From positions 1,302,001-1,366,000 of the forward strand of contig NZ_CP123499.1 in assembly GCF_029873475.1 (NCBI RefSeq): a stretch of 64,000 nucleotides of DNA, in the 5' to 3' direction. The notes beneath the pieces were generated by a model that worked only from the letters and a program-made list of their open reading frames with translations, had not been told where the DNA came from and ran no database searches. Made by a program: the position numbers and the translations under genes. The first letter of the stretch is position 1; every line of letters starts with the position of its first letter. Shown piece after piece: positions 19,511-29,000 of this stretch. The DNA is from Arsenophonus sp. aPb (GTDB lineage Bacteria; Pseudomonadota; Gammaproteobacteria; Enterobacterales; Enterobacteriaceae).

Positions 19511-22500
19511 TTATTCAAGCGTCATTAAACTGGCATTACCGCCAGCCGCTGCGGTATTGATACTGACGACGCGCTCATGGACTAAACGCTCGAGTAATAA
19601 CTGACTGTCACCGGGTCGGTATCCTTGTACGGAAATAATTGGCCCCTCACGTTCAGCGACGAGGCTACAAACGGTTTGTAACTGCTGGCTTTCACCATGA
19701 AAAATAACCGCATCAAATTGGCAGTCAACATGTTGCCAGTTATCCGTCAGGGTGATCACTTGATTGACCAATTCAGGCAAAGTCGCATGCAGTTGCTGTT
19801 GCATAGCATTATTGGGCCATACTACTTGACATCCCATGGTTAACACCGCTGCCAGTTGCAGCAGGGCGTCTGATTGGCTTTTAGCCAAACATAGGATCCG
19901 CCCGCGCGGCACTAGGCGATAACTATTATGTTCACCAGTTGGGCCAGCTAATTGATAGTTAATCCCGCTATGGGGTAATTGTTGATAGTGGAGAATAACG
20001 CTATTTAGTACTTGATCATGCTGTTTTTTCGCCCAATCAGCGAAGGCATCAAATGGCGTTAATTGAGCTAATGGGAGTTGGTCACTAGTTAATGGAGAGG
20101 GATTATCTGGCTGCTTAAACAGTTTATCGATAACGCTATCTGGCCGCTGGCTGAGTAATCGATAGAGATAGAGCGGGCCACCGGCTTTTGGCCCGGTACC
20201 CGATAACCCTTCACCGCCAAAGGGTTGTACGCCAACCACGGCACCGACCATATTGCGATTAACGTAAATATTACCCACTTTCGCCGTTTGGCTAACATAA
20301 GTAATGGTTTCATCAATACGGGTATGCAAGCCTAACGTTAAGCCATAACCTGAGTCATTAATTTGTTTGATCAGTTGATCTAATTGATGCCGTTTAAAGC
20401 GCAAAACATGCAGTACTGGGCCAAAAATCTCCTTTTTTAGTTCGGCAAAATGGTCGATTTCAATTAAGGTAGGGCGGACAAAAGTGCCTTGTTGCCATTG
20501 ATTATTATCCGCTTGACTAGCTTGTTCAGCCTGATAAATCCGTTTACCCGCTTGGCGCATTTTTTCAATATGTTGTTCAATATTCTGTTTTGCTTCGCGA
20601 TCAATGACTGGGCCAATATCCGTCTCTAGCAGAGTCGGATCACCGATCCGGTATTCGGCCATCGCACCGGTTAACATAGTTAGCGTGCGTTCGGCGATTT
20701 CTTCTTGCAGGCAAAGAATACGCAAGGCAGAGCAGCGTTGGCCGGCACTATCGAAGGCTGAGATGATAACATCATTGACAACTTGTTCAGTCAGAGCGGA
20801 TGAATCAACGATCATGGCATTTAAACCACCGGTTTCAGCAATCAGTGGAATGGGCTGTTGCTGCGCATTGAGTCGATTGGCAAGATTGCGCTGGATCAGT
20901 TTGGCCACACAGGTTGAACCGGTAAACAGCACACCTGCTGTGCGTTGGTCATTAATCAATTTTGTGCCCACTTGCTCGCCTTGGCCAGGCAGCAACTGGA
21001 GAACATCACGTGGTATACCTGCTTGATGCAACAATTCGACGCCTAGTATCGCGATAATGGGTGTTTGTTCGGCCGGTTTGGCCAGTACGCTATTACCGCT
21101 AGCTAAAGCTGCAGCAATTTGACCACTAAAAATAGCCAGCGGAAAATTCCATGGACTAATGCAAACCATCACACCCAGTGGAGAATAAGTTTCATTATTG
21201 AAATTTTCACTGATCTGCTCAGCGTAATAACGCAGAAAATCAATGGCTTCGCGCACTTCAGCAATGGCATTACTATAGGTCTTGCCCGCTTCACGGATCA
21301 ATACACCGATTAAACGGGAAAATTGCTGCTCCATTAGGCTAGCCGCTTGTTGCAAAATCGCCGCTCGTTGCTCGACGGGTACTGTCGCCCAACGAGTAGC
21401 AGCCCTAGTGGCCACTTCCAGTGCATGCTCTACGTCGGACATAGTCGCTTCCTGAACATAGCCGACGATATCGCTATGATTGGCCGGATTAGTGATCGGC
21501 CGCCGGGCTGAAATTTCATACTGTGAATGATGTTGACCGCCGAGTAAAGGTGTAACCTGATAACAGCTTGGAGTGGCTAGTAAAGTCTGCGACAGGGCCG
21601 CTAGGTGATGCTCATTGGTTAGATCAATACCAATCGCATTAAGGCGCTTTTGGCCATAGAGTACGCGAGGCAGCGGGATTTGTGGGTGTGGTAAACCCAG
21701 TTGGCCTTCTGTTTCAGCCGCTGATAGCACCTCTTGCACTGGATCGGTAAGCAATTTATCTAATAGGATCTGATGATCGGCAATCCGATTAACAAAAGAG
21801 GTATTAGCGCCATTTTCCAGTAAGCGACGCACCAGATAAGCCAGTAAGGTTTCATGGCTACCAACCGGGGCATAGATCCGGCAGGGACGATTAAGTTTCC
21901 CCTCAGCGATGGAGCCGACAACTTGCTGATAGAGTGATTCGCCCATGCCATGTAGACATTGAAATTCATATTGCCCCGGATAATAATTTTCACCAGCCAT
22001 ATAATAAATACTGGCTAAGGTATGGGCATTATGAGTGGCAAATTGCGGATAAATTAAATTAGGTACTGACAGCAGTTTACGGGCACAAGCCAGATAGCTG
22101 ACGTCAGTATAAATTTTTCTGCTAAAAACGGGGTAGCCTTCAAGACCATCTATTTGCGCGCGTTTAATTTCACTATCCCAATAAGCGCCTTTTACCAAAC
22201 GGATCATTAAACGGTGCTGACTGCGTTGCGCTAAATCGATAATTTCGTCGATAACATACGCACAGCGCTTCTGATAGGCCTGAATAACAAAGCCAATGCC
22301 ATTCCAGCCAGCCAGTTGCGGCTCGAAGCACAGTTTTTTCAGTAAATCGAGGGAAATTTCTAGCCTATCAGCCTCTTCAGCATCAATATTAATGCCGATA
22401 TCATAATGGCGTGCTTGTAAAGTTAATGTTAATAGACGAGGATAAAGTTCATCCATCACACGCTGATATTGTGCGCGACAATAGCGCGGATGTAGCGCCG

Positions 22501-23341
22501 ACAGTTTGATGGAAATGCCAGCACTGGTATAAATGCTTTTGCCGCTGGAAGCCTTACCAATTGCATCAATTGCTTGTTGATAAGCGGCCATATAGGTTTT
22601 AGCATCTTCAGCAGTTAGGGCGGCTTCACCTAACATATCATAAGAGTAGCTAAAGCCTTTATTTTCCATTTTTTGGGCATTACTGAGTGCTTGTGTGATG
22701 GTTTCACCAGTGACAAATTGCTCACCCATTAGTCGCATTGCCATATTCACAGCTTGACGAATAATGGGTTCACCACTTTTACTAATGATTCGTTTAAGGG
22801 CACTAGCCAGTTTAGTTTCATTATGGCTGGCAACTAATTTACCGGTAAATAGCAAACCCCAAGTAGCGGCATTAACAAATAATGACGAACTTTGTCCAAT
22901 ATGTGACTGCCAGTCACCACCACTAATTTTGTCGCGGATTAAGCTATCACGGGTCGATTTATCCGGGATCCGCAGCAGTGCTTCCGCCAGACACATAAGT
23001 GCAATTCCTTCTTGCGAGGAGAGAGCAAACTGTTGTAATAGGCTCTGTACTAAACCAGCGCGGCCAAGACTACTTTTTTGTTCGCGTAGATTTTTAGCTA
23101 GTTGATAGGCCAGTTGATAAACCGCTTCGGTTTCAGCTAGCTGGGCTTGTTGTAGTAATGGCGGTAATAGCTGTGTTTCAGGTAATCGATAAGCTGCTGT
23201 AATTGCCGAGCGTTTGGCTGATTGCGGTAAAATATGCGCGGCGAAATTTATAAAAAGGGGATGATCAGTTTTAGCGCATATCGAGGGTTCGCTGGATAAG
23301 TTTACTTTTTCATTAACTTTGGTAGCCGGGAATTGAACCAT
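19511..23341 (-). CDS. putA: Bifunctional proline dehydrogenase / glutamate-semialdehyde dehydrogenase PutA, lacking DNA-binding domain
   Basis: 1276 residues. It oxidises proline to glutamate by a FAD proline dehydrogenase domain (about 100-550; LIRLVKGAYWDSEIKRAQ) and an NAD aldehyde dehydrogenase domain (about 620-1080; VCISPWNFPLAIFSGQIAAA, ETGG, Cys in SAGQRCSALR), with the usual C-terminal extension ending AAAGGNASLMTLE. E. coli PutA is 1320 residues and starts with a ribbon-helix-helix DNA-binding domain (about 1-47). Here the ATG, with GAGGAAACT before it, opens directly before the dehydrogenase region, so that domain is absent. It should be a pure enzyme, not a repressor. Confidence 0.97.
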   Translation of the reverse strand: MVQFPATKVNEKVNLSSEPSICAKTDHPLFINFAAHILPQSAKRSAITAAYRLPETQLLPPLLQQAQLAETEAVYQLAYQLAKNLREQKSSLGRAGLVQSLLQQFALSSQEGIALMCLAEALLRIPDKSTRDSLIRDKISGGDWQSHIGQSSSLFVNAATWGLLFTGKLVASHNETKLASALKRIISKSGEPIIRQAVNMAMRLMGEQFVTGETITQALSNAQKMENKGFSYSYDMLGEAALTAEDAKTYMAAYQQAIDAIGKASSGKSIYTSAGISIKLSALHPRYCRAQYQRVMDELYPRLLTLTLQARHYDIGINIDAEEADRLEISLDLLKKLCFEPQLAGWNGIGFVIQAYQKRCAYVIDEIIDLAQRSQHRLMIRLVKGAYWDSEIKRAQIDGLEGYPVFSRKIYTDVSYLACARKLLSVPNLIYPQFATHNAHTLASIYYMAGENYYPGQYEFQCLHGMGESLYQQVVGSIAEGKLNRPCRIYAPVGSHETLLAYLVRRLLENGANTSFVNRIADHQILLDKLLTDPVQEVLSAAETEGQLGLPHPQIPLPRVLYGQKRLNAIGIDLTNEHHLAALSQTLLATPSCYQVTPLLGGQHHSQYEISARRPITNPANHSDIVGYVQEATMSDVEHALEVATRAATRWATVPVEQRAAILQQAASLMEQQFSRLIGVLIREAGKTYSNAIAEVREAIDFLRYYAEQISENFNNETYSPLGVMVCISPWNFPLAIFSGQIAAALASGNSVLAKPAEQTPIIAILGVELLHQAGIPRDVLQLLPGQGEQVGTKLINDQRTAGVLFTGSTCVAKLIQRNLANRLNAQQQPIPLIAETGGLNAMIVDSSALTEQVVNDVIISAFDSAGQRCSALRILCLQEEIAERTLTMLTGAMAEYRIGDPTLLETDIGPVIDREAKQNIEQHIEKMRQAGKRIYQAEQASQADNNQWQQGTFVRPTLIEIDHFAELKKEIFGPVLHVLRFKRHQLDQLIKQINDSGYGLTLGLHTRIDETITYVSQTAKVGNIYVNRNMVGAVVGVQPFGGEGLSGTGPKAGGPLYLYRLLSQRPDSVIDKLFKQPDNPSPLTSDQLPLAQLTPFDAFADWAKKQHDQVLNSVILHYQQLPHSGINYQLAGPTGEHNSYRLVPRGRILCLAKSQSDALLQLAAVLTMGCQVVWPNNAMQQQLHATLPELVNQVITLTDNWQHVDCQFDAVIFHGESQQLQTVCSLVAEREGPIISVQGYRPGDSQLLLERLVHERVVSINTAAAGGNASLMTLE

Positions 23342-23967
23342 AGTTTCCTCATTATCAAAGTGTCTAAGATAATTAAATGTTGCCTGTCCTGTTCACTAAG
23401 CGATGTAAAATCCAGGCGTTGTAAGGTTTTTTGCTACCTTCTCTGATTACTTTATCAACAGTAAGAATAACTGCAATTATCGTGCGGCTCATTCTTACTG
23501 TAGATAATTGTTAGAAGTCGGTAATTTAACAATATCCTTTATGTTTTAATTTGGTGCAATATTGTTAACTGATGAAAGTGTTAGAAATGTGAAATAAATC
23601 TATTTTTGTATTAATTAAAATAGATTTTATTATAAGTATTGTTATATCTTTCTGAAACATAAATAAATAAAAAAAGATTAAAGCAAATAATAAAATAATT
23701 ATTTTATTAAAATATAACCAAATAAATTAACATTTGTGACTTATTCGTTGTTTATGGGAATAAAACGATGGAATTTGTATTGTTTGATAGTTCATCAATT
23801 AAGTTGAACACATTTTTATCCAAAATTAAATTTCAGGATGGATAGGAAAATAAAAAGTCAGTTTATGTGTTAATAGTGAGTTTAATTTATGTTAATGCTA
23901 AATGATAGCCAATATGCCTGCAAACTGACTAAAACTAAAAAAAGAGAAAAACGATGGAGAGGGACAG
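23342..23967. other. Divergent putA-putP control region
   Basis: 626 bases with no gene. No relic of the missing PutA DNA-binding domain is visible on the minus strand upstream of the putA start. The stretch is very AT-rich and should hold the promoters of both genes. I could not pick out a reliable PutA operator or CRP site by eye. Confidence 0.6.
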
Positions 23968-25455
23968 ATGATATTAAGCTACCCAATGATAACTATGTTT
24001 GTGGTTTATATTTTTGTTATGTTACTAATTGGTTTTTGCGCTTATCGTTCGACAACGAGTTTTGATGATTATATTTTAGGCGGACGTCGTTTAGGTGGGG
24101 TAGTAACCGCGCTTTCTGCTGGCGCATCGGATATGAGTGGTTGGTTATTAATGGGCTTACCCGGTGCGATTTTTCTAAGTGGTATAGCGGAAAGTTGGAT
24201 TGCTATCGGATTATCATTAGGTGCTTATTTAAACTGGCGATTAGTTGCTGGGCGATTACGCATTCAAACCGAAAATAATCATAACTCCCTGACATTACCA
24301 GACTATTTTACCAGCCGTTTTGAAGATAAAAGTAAAATATTACGTATCGTTTCGGCTTTGGTGATCCTAATTTTTTTTACTATCTATTGTGCTTCCGGTG
24401 TCGTTGCCGGTGGACTACTGTTTGAAAATACTTTTGGCATTAGCTATCAACAAGCGATGTGGTTAGGTGCATTAGCCACGATAATATATACTTTTTTGGG
24501 TGGTTTTTTAGCGGTCAGTTGGACCGATACGGTACAAGCTACTCTGATGATTTTTGCCTTGTTATTAACCCCGCTGATGGTGATTTTTGCTGTCGGTGGT
24601 TTGGACAGCGCAGTAACACTAATTAACAATAAAGATCCGGCTTACCTAGATATGTTTAAAGGATTAAATTTTGTCGCCATTATTTCTTTACTAGGATGGG
24701 GGTTAGGTTATTTCGGCCAACCGCATATATTGGCACGTTTTATGGCCGCCGATTCAGCGCAAACTATCAACCAGGCACGACGTATTAGTATGACCTGGAT
24801 GATACTCTGTTTAGCGGGTACGATTGCCGTTGGTTTTTTTGGTATTGCTTATTTTGATCTGCATCCCGCCGTTGCCGGCGCGGTTATAGCCAATCCGGAA
24901 CGGATATTTATGGAATTAGCCACTATTTTATTTAATCCTTGGCTGGCCGGGATATTGCTATCCGCCATTTTGGCGGCCGTGATGAGCACCTTGAGTTGTC
25001 AATTATTAGTGTGTGCTAGTGCACTAACTGAAGATCTGTATAAACCCTTTATCAGACCAAAGGCCAGTCAACGTGAGTTAGTTTGGATTGGTCGTGCGAT
25101 GGTGTTAGTTGTGGCGGCAATGGCTATTTTTATTGCTCGTGATCCCAATAATAGAGTGTTAGTTTTGGTTAGCAACGCCTGGGCGGGTTTTGGCGCGGCC
25201 TTTGGCCCGGTTATCTTAATTTCAGTGTTGTGGCAACGCATGAATCGCTACGGTGCCTTAGCGGGTATGTTGGTCGGCGCTTTAACGGTGTTAATTTGGA
25301 TGCAATATAAGTGGTTTGGTTTGTATGAAATTATTCCCGGTTTTATTTTTGCTTCAATCGCCATTGTGATCGGTAGCTTGTTAACTGCTGCTCCTAGTCA
25401 AAGTGCAGTTAAACGTTTCATTAATGCGGAGGCAGAGTATAAGGCCAGTCAATAA
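23968..25455 (+). CDS. putP: Sodium/proline symporter PutP
   Basis: 495 residues, near the E. coli 502. It belongs to the sodium:solute symporter family with about 13 transmembrane segments. Conserved regions include FDDYILGGRRLGG, LSAGASDMSGWLLMGLPGA (sodium and proline site) and the signature GWGLGYFGQPHILARFMA. It imports proline for PutA. The divergent arrangement with putA matches E. coli. A terminator follows at 25607. The protein looks complete. Confidence 0.98.
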   Translation: MILSYPMITMFVVYIFVMLLIGFCAYRSTTSFDDYILGGRRLGGVVTALSAGASDMSGWLLMGLPGAIFLSGIAESWIAIGLSLGAYLNWRLVAGRLRIQTENNHNSLTLPDYFTSRFEDKSKILRIVSALVILIFFTIYCASGVVAGGLLFENTFGISYQQAMWLGALATIIYTFLGGFLAVSWTDTVQATLMIFALLLTPLMVIFAVGGLDSAVTLINNKDPAYLDMFKGLNFVAIISLLGWGLGYFGQPHILARFMAADSAQTINQARRISMTWMILCLAGTIAVGFFGIAYFDLHPAVAGAVIANPERIFMELATILFNPWLAGILLSAILAAVMSTLSCQLLVCASALTEDLYKPFIRPKASQRELVWIGRAMVLVVAAMAIFIARDPNNRVLVLVSNAWAGFGAAFGPVILISVLWQRMNRYGALAGMLVGALTVLIWMQYKWFGLYEIIPGFIFASIAIVIGSLLTAAPSQSAVKRFINAEAEYKASQ

Positions 25456-25606
25456 CTAGCCGCGACTGCTGATTATGCTTTAAGCTAAGATTTATCCGCT
25501 ATTAAGTTTAGTCAATTATTTTTATTAACTAAATCACCAATTAATTTAGCAGCTCGGGCGCAATGGCGTTTTAACCTACAGAAGTCTTACAAATTAATTC
25601 TAATAT

Positions 25607-25633
25607 GGTGGTTTTATTCAAACCACCATTTTT
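25607..25633 (+). terminator. Terminator between putP and cycA
   Basis: GGTGGTTT, five-base loop, AAACCACC, then ATTTTT on the plus strand. It ends putP transcription. It lacks a T run on the minus strand, so it serves cycA less well. Confidence 0.75.
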
Positions 25634-25640
25634 CGTTTGA

Positions 25641-27035
25641 TTAGTGCGCCGGTTTCCGTTTTTTAGCGATTTGATAACCAATAAATAACATAACAAACCA
25701 AACCGGTACTGCCAACAGCGCCTGGCGAGTATCTGGTTCGAAGGTCAGCAATATTAAAGCAAAAACAAAAAATAACAGACAGACCCAAGACATAAAGATC
25801 CCGGCTGGCATTTTATAAATCGAAGTTTGATGTCGATCAGGCTGTTTTTTGCGATAAGCCAAATAAGCGCACAGGATCATACTCCAGATAAACATAAAAA
25901 GAATGGCTGCAACGGTAGTAATAAGGACAAAAACACGCATAACATCGGGAATAAAGTAGATCAATACCACAGCTAAGATGAGACAGCAGCAGGTAAAATA
26001 TAATCCCTTAACCGGTACCGATTGGTTCGATAATTGACTAAATTGCCTGGGGGCATTTGCTTCCTTGGCTAGGCCAAATAACATACGGCTGGTGGAAAAG
26101 ACGCCACTATTAGTCGAGGAAGCAGCTGAAGTTAGCACCACAAAGTTGACAATACTCGCGGCGGCCGGCACCCCAATTAGAACAAAAAGCTCAACGAATG
26201 GGCTTTTATCGGCAGCAATCTCACGCCAGGGCGTGACCGACATAATAACCACTAAAGAAAGAACATAAAAGGCGATGAATCTAAATGGAATGGCATTAAT
26301 CGCTTTTGGCAACACACGATTTGGATCCCGCGTTTCAGCGGCGGTGGCGCCAACAATTTCAATACCCACAAAAGAGAAGATCGCTAATTGGAAACCGGCA
26401 AAAAAACCGTTAATACCCATAGGAAAGATGCCATCATTCCAAAGGTGGCTAAAGGAAGCAATATGTCCGCTAGGTGTTTTGAAGCCGATGATGACTAATA
26501 CTAAGCCAATCAGAATAAGAAAAATAATGGCAATAATTTTGATAATAGCAAACCAAAATTCTGTTTCACCAAATAAGGACACTGAGACTAAATTAAGGGT
26601 TAATAACATCAGTATACAAAGTAATGAGGTCAGCCAGGGCGGAAAATCAGGTGCCCAGTAGCCAATATAGGCAGTAATAGCAACAATTTCTGCAATAGCA
26701 GTGATCACCCAACAAAACCAATAAGTCCAACCAACGCAAAAGCCGGCCCATGATCCTAATAGTTCAGCACAAAAATCACTAAAGGATTTATATTTTAAAT
26801 TTGAAAGCAGTAATTCCCCCATGGCGCGCATCACGAAAAACAAGACTAACCCAATAATTAAATAAATAATTATAAGGGATGGGCCAGCTAAAGAAATGGC
26901 TTTGCCTGAGCCCATAAATAATCCGGTTCCTATGGCACCACCAATAGCGATCAATTGAATGTGGCGATTTTGTAAACCTCGCTTGAGTTGTCCTTGATCT
27001 ATGTTTACTGTCGATGATAATGGTTTGTCATTCAT
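25641..27035 (-). CDS. cycA: D-serine/D-alanine/glycine transporter CycA
   Basis: 464 residues, APC amino-acid permease family with 12 transmembrane segments. It matches E. coli CycA very closely: NRHIQLIAIGGAIGTGLFMG near residue 25, SLAGPS, YKSFSDF and ASSANSGVFSTSRMLFGLA-type motif in the eighth segment region. It imports glycine, D-alanine and D-serine by proton symport. It is a single gene, convergent with putP. In E. coli cycA lies elsewhere, so its place beside putP is a rearrangement. Confidence 0.93.
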   Translation of the reverse strand: MNDKPLSSTVNIDQGQLKRGLQNRHIQLIAIGGAIGTGLFMGSGKAISLAGPSLIIIYLIIGLVLFFVMRAMGELLLSNLKYKSFSDFCAELLGSWAGFCVGWTYWFCWVITAIAEIVAITAYIGYWAPDFPPWLTSLLCILMLLTLNLVSVSLFGETEFWFAIIKIIAIIFLILIGLVLVIIGFKTPSGHIASFSHLWNDGIFPMGINGFFAGFQLAIFSFVGIEIVGATAAETRDPNRVLPKAINAIPFRFIAFYVLSLVVIMSVTPWREIAADKSPFVELFVLIGVPAAASIVNFVVLTSAASSTNSGVFSTSRMLFGLAKEANAPRQFSQLSNQSVPVKGLYFTCCCLILAVVLIYFIPDVMRVFVLITTVAAILFMFIWSMILCAYLAYRKKQPDRHQTSIYKMPAGIFMSWVCLLFFVFALILLTFEPDTRQALLAVPVWFVMLFIGYQIAKKRKPAH

Positions 27036-27465
27036 AGATTGTCCAATGTTGTGTTATTTTATTCAGGCAGGATTAACTGATTACCATTTTTTAAACATAT
27101 CATTATTTAACTTAAGGTGACACAATTATAGCAACAATAGAGGTAATATTTGATTTAATTAAATGATTATTAAATCATTGATGGTGAATATTTTATATTT
27201 AATCATAAAGCTATTTTGTATAAATAATTTTATTTTAATGATAAGAAAAATAACCGATCTTTTATCAACTAATTCCACTAATTGAAAATTGATATGATTT
27301 TTTTTCATTAACTATCAATATGATATAATTATTTTTATTTTATCGGCAATTATATTTTAACAAAAGATGTTTAGCAATTGTTATTGCATTCATTTATTCT
27401 ATTTAGCACTATTTTTTACTAACGAAAACAATTTAATTTTATCGATATCATACAACTTTCTTTAT
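27036..27465. other. Intergenic region upstream of modA
   Basis: About 430 bases, very AT-rich, between divergent cycA and modA. An open frame runs in from 27367 but it covers the ModE-type operator and its residues do not resemble ModA, so it is not coding. E. coli has modE upstream of modA; here there is no trace of it. Confidence 0.6.
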
Positions 27466-27491
27466 TCGTTATATCCTGATATATATAACGA
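27466..27491 (+). promoter_or_regulatory. ModE-type operator upstream of modA
   Basis: Perfect nine-base inverted repeat TCGTTATAT-N8-ATATAACGA. It resembles the known E. coli modA operator (half site CGTTATAT) bound by molybdate-loaded ModE. It lies 22 bases before the chosen modA start, where binding would block transcription. Assignment by similarity is strong; binding itself is inferred. Confidence 0.82.
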
Positions 27492-27513
27492 TAAAATAAT
27501 GAAAAAGGTATTA

Positions 27514-28290
27514 ATGATGAAAAAATATATTGCTAAATTAGTGACAGCAATGGCACTTTTTTGTTTGGTCAGTGGATCAAATTGGGCAGCGGAGAATAAA
27601 GTGACCGTTTTTGCTGCCGCCTCATTAACCAATGCATTAAATGATATCGTAACGCAATATGAAAAAGATCATAACATTAAAATTATTGCTGCTTATGCTT
27701 CATCTTCAACCTTAGCCAGACAAATTGAACAGGGAGCTCCTGCGGATATTTTTATCTCTGCCGATCAGCAGTGGATGGATTATGTGCAACAAAAACAACT
27801 TATTGCTAATGCTAGTCGCTATACTTTGTTAGGCAATAATTTAGTCCTTATCGCACCAATAAATTCAAAATTAAAGCGGGTTACTATTAGCAAAAATACT
27901 GACTGGCGCCAATTGGCCAATGGTGAACGAATTGCTGTTGGTGACCCTGATCATGTGCCGGTGGGTATCTATGCTAAACAGGCATTAATGGCGTTAGGCG
28001 CCTGGAAAACCGTTGAGACTATGTTAGCCAGAACCAATAATGTCCGTAGTGGCATGGCATTGGTTGAGCTGAATGAAGCACCGTTAGGCATTGTGTATGG
28101 CTCTGATGCCGGGGTGAGTAAAAAGGTGAAAGTGGTTGGCATGTTCCCAACCAGCAGTTATAAAGCCATCGAATATCCAATGGCAATCGTCAAAAATCAG
28201 CAAACTACTAAAGTTAACGATTTTTTTGCTTATTTAAAAACACCGGTGGCGGCAGCAATATTTAAACATTATGGTTTTAATCCATTATAG
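27514..28290 (+). CDS. modA: Molybdate-binding periplasmic protein ModA
   Basis: About 258 residues from the ATG at 27514, which has AAAAAGG five bases upstream; another ATG follows immediately. Upstream frame lies across the operator. A signal peptide (about 1-24, ending GSNWAA) precedes the mature domain with VFAAASLTNALNDI, YASSSTLARQIEQGAPADIF and GDPDHVPVGIYAKQAL, all typical of ModA and its oxyanion site. It delivers molybdate to ModB-ModC for molybdenum cofactor synthesis. First gene of modABC. Confidence 0.97.
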   Translation: MMKKYIAKLVTAMALFCLVSGSNWAAENKVTVFAAASLTNALNDIVTQYEKDHNIKIIAAYASSSTLARQIEQGAPADIFISADQQWMDYVQQKQLIANASRYTLLGNNLVLIAPINSKLKRVTISKNTDWRQLANGERIAVGDPDHVPVGIYAKQALMALGAWKTVETMLARTNNVRSGMALVELNEAPLGIVYGSDAGVSKKVKVVGMFPTSSYKAIEYPMAIVKNQQTTKVNDFFAYLKTPVAAAIFKHYGFNPL

Positions 28291-28301
28291 GAAATTGATT
28301 T

Positions 28302-29000
28302 TTGCACATGTTAAGTGAATATGAGTGGCAAGCTATTATTCTGAGTTTAAAAGTATCGAGTGTTGCCGTATTGGTGAGTTTGCCTTTAGGCATATTAATG
28401 GCCTGGATATTGGTGCGCTGCCATTTTCCCGGCAAAACATTACTCGATAGTCTGATCCATTTACCTTTAGTATTACCGCCGGTAGTGGTAGGTTATCTAC
28501 TTTTGCTATCATTTGGTCGCCATGGGGTCATTGGTGCATCGCTATATAATTGGTTTGGATTTAGTTTTACATTCAGTTGGCGAGGTGCTGCTTTAGCTTC
28601 CGCCATAATCGCCTTTCCATTGATGGTTAGAGCGATAAGGTTAGCATTAGAAGGCGTCGATCAACGCCTTGAGCAAGCAGCTCGAACATTGGGCGCTAAT
28701 CCATGGCGGGTTTTTTTTACCATTACCTTACCATTAATCGTACCGGGAATTATTGTTGGTATGGTTTTGGCTTTTGCTCGCTCTTTAGGTGAATTTGGTG
28801 CCACGATTACCTTTGTGTCTAATATTCCAGGTGAAACAAGAACCATTCCATTAGCCATGTATACGCTGATTGAAACGCCAGGCGCGGAAATGGCCGCTGC
28901 TCGTTTATGTATTATTGCTATCATTTTAGCCTTACTATCGTTACTCCTGTCTGAATGGTTAACTCGTTGTGGCAGAAAACGTTTGGGGGCAATATGTTAG
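28302..29000 (+). CDS. modB: Molybdate ABC transporter permease ModB
   Basis: 232 residues from a TTG at 28302 with AGGA nine bases upstream; an ATG at 28308 is an alternative with a longer spacing. Five or six transmembrane segments; the permease EAA loop is LEQAARTLGANPWRVFFTIT, followed by the ModB stretch EFGATITFVSNIPGETRTIP. It forms the membrane channel for molybdate with ModC. It overlaps modC by 7 bp. Confidence 0.96.
   Translation: MHMLSEYEWQAIILSLKVSSVAVLVSLPLGILMAWILVRCHFPGKTLLDSLIHLPLVLPPVVVGYLLLLSFGRHGVIGASLYNWFGFSFTFSWRGAALASAIIAFPLMVRAIRLALEGVDQRLEQAARTLGANPWRVFFTITLPLIVPGIIVGMVLAFARSLGEFGATITFVSNIPGETRTIPLAMYTLIETPGAEMAAARLCIIAIILALLSLLLSEWLTRCGRKRLGAIC

Noticed and set aside
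27367..27513. N-terminal extension of ModA
   Set aside because: It covers the ModE-type operator, has no ribosome site, and ModA proteins start with the signal peptide beginning at the later ATG.
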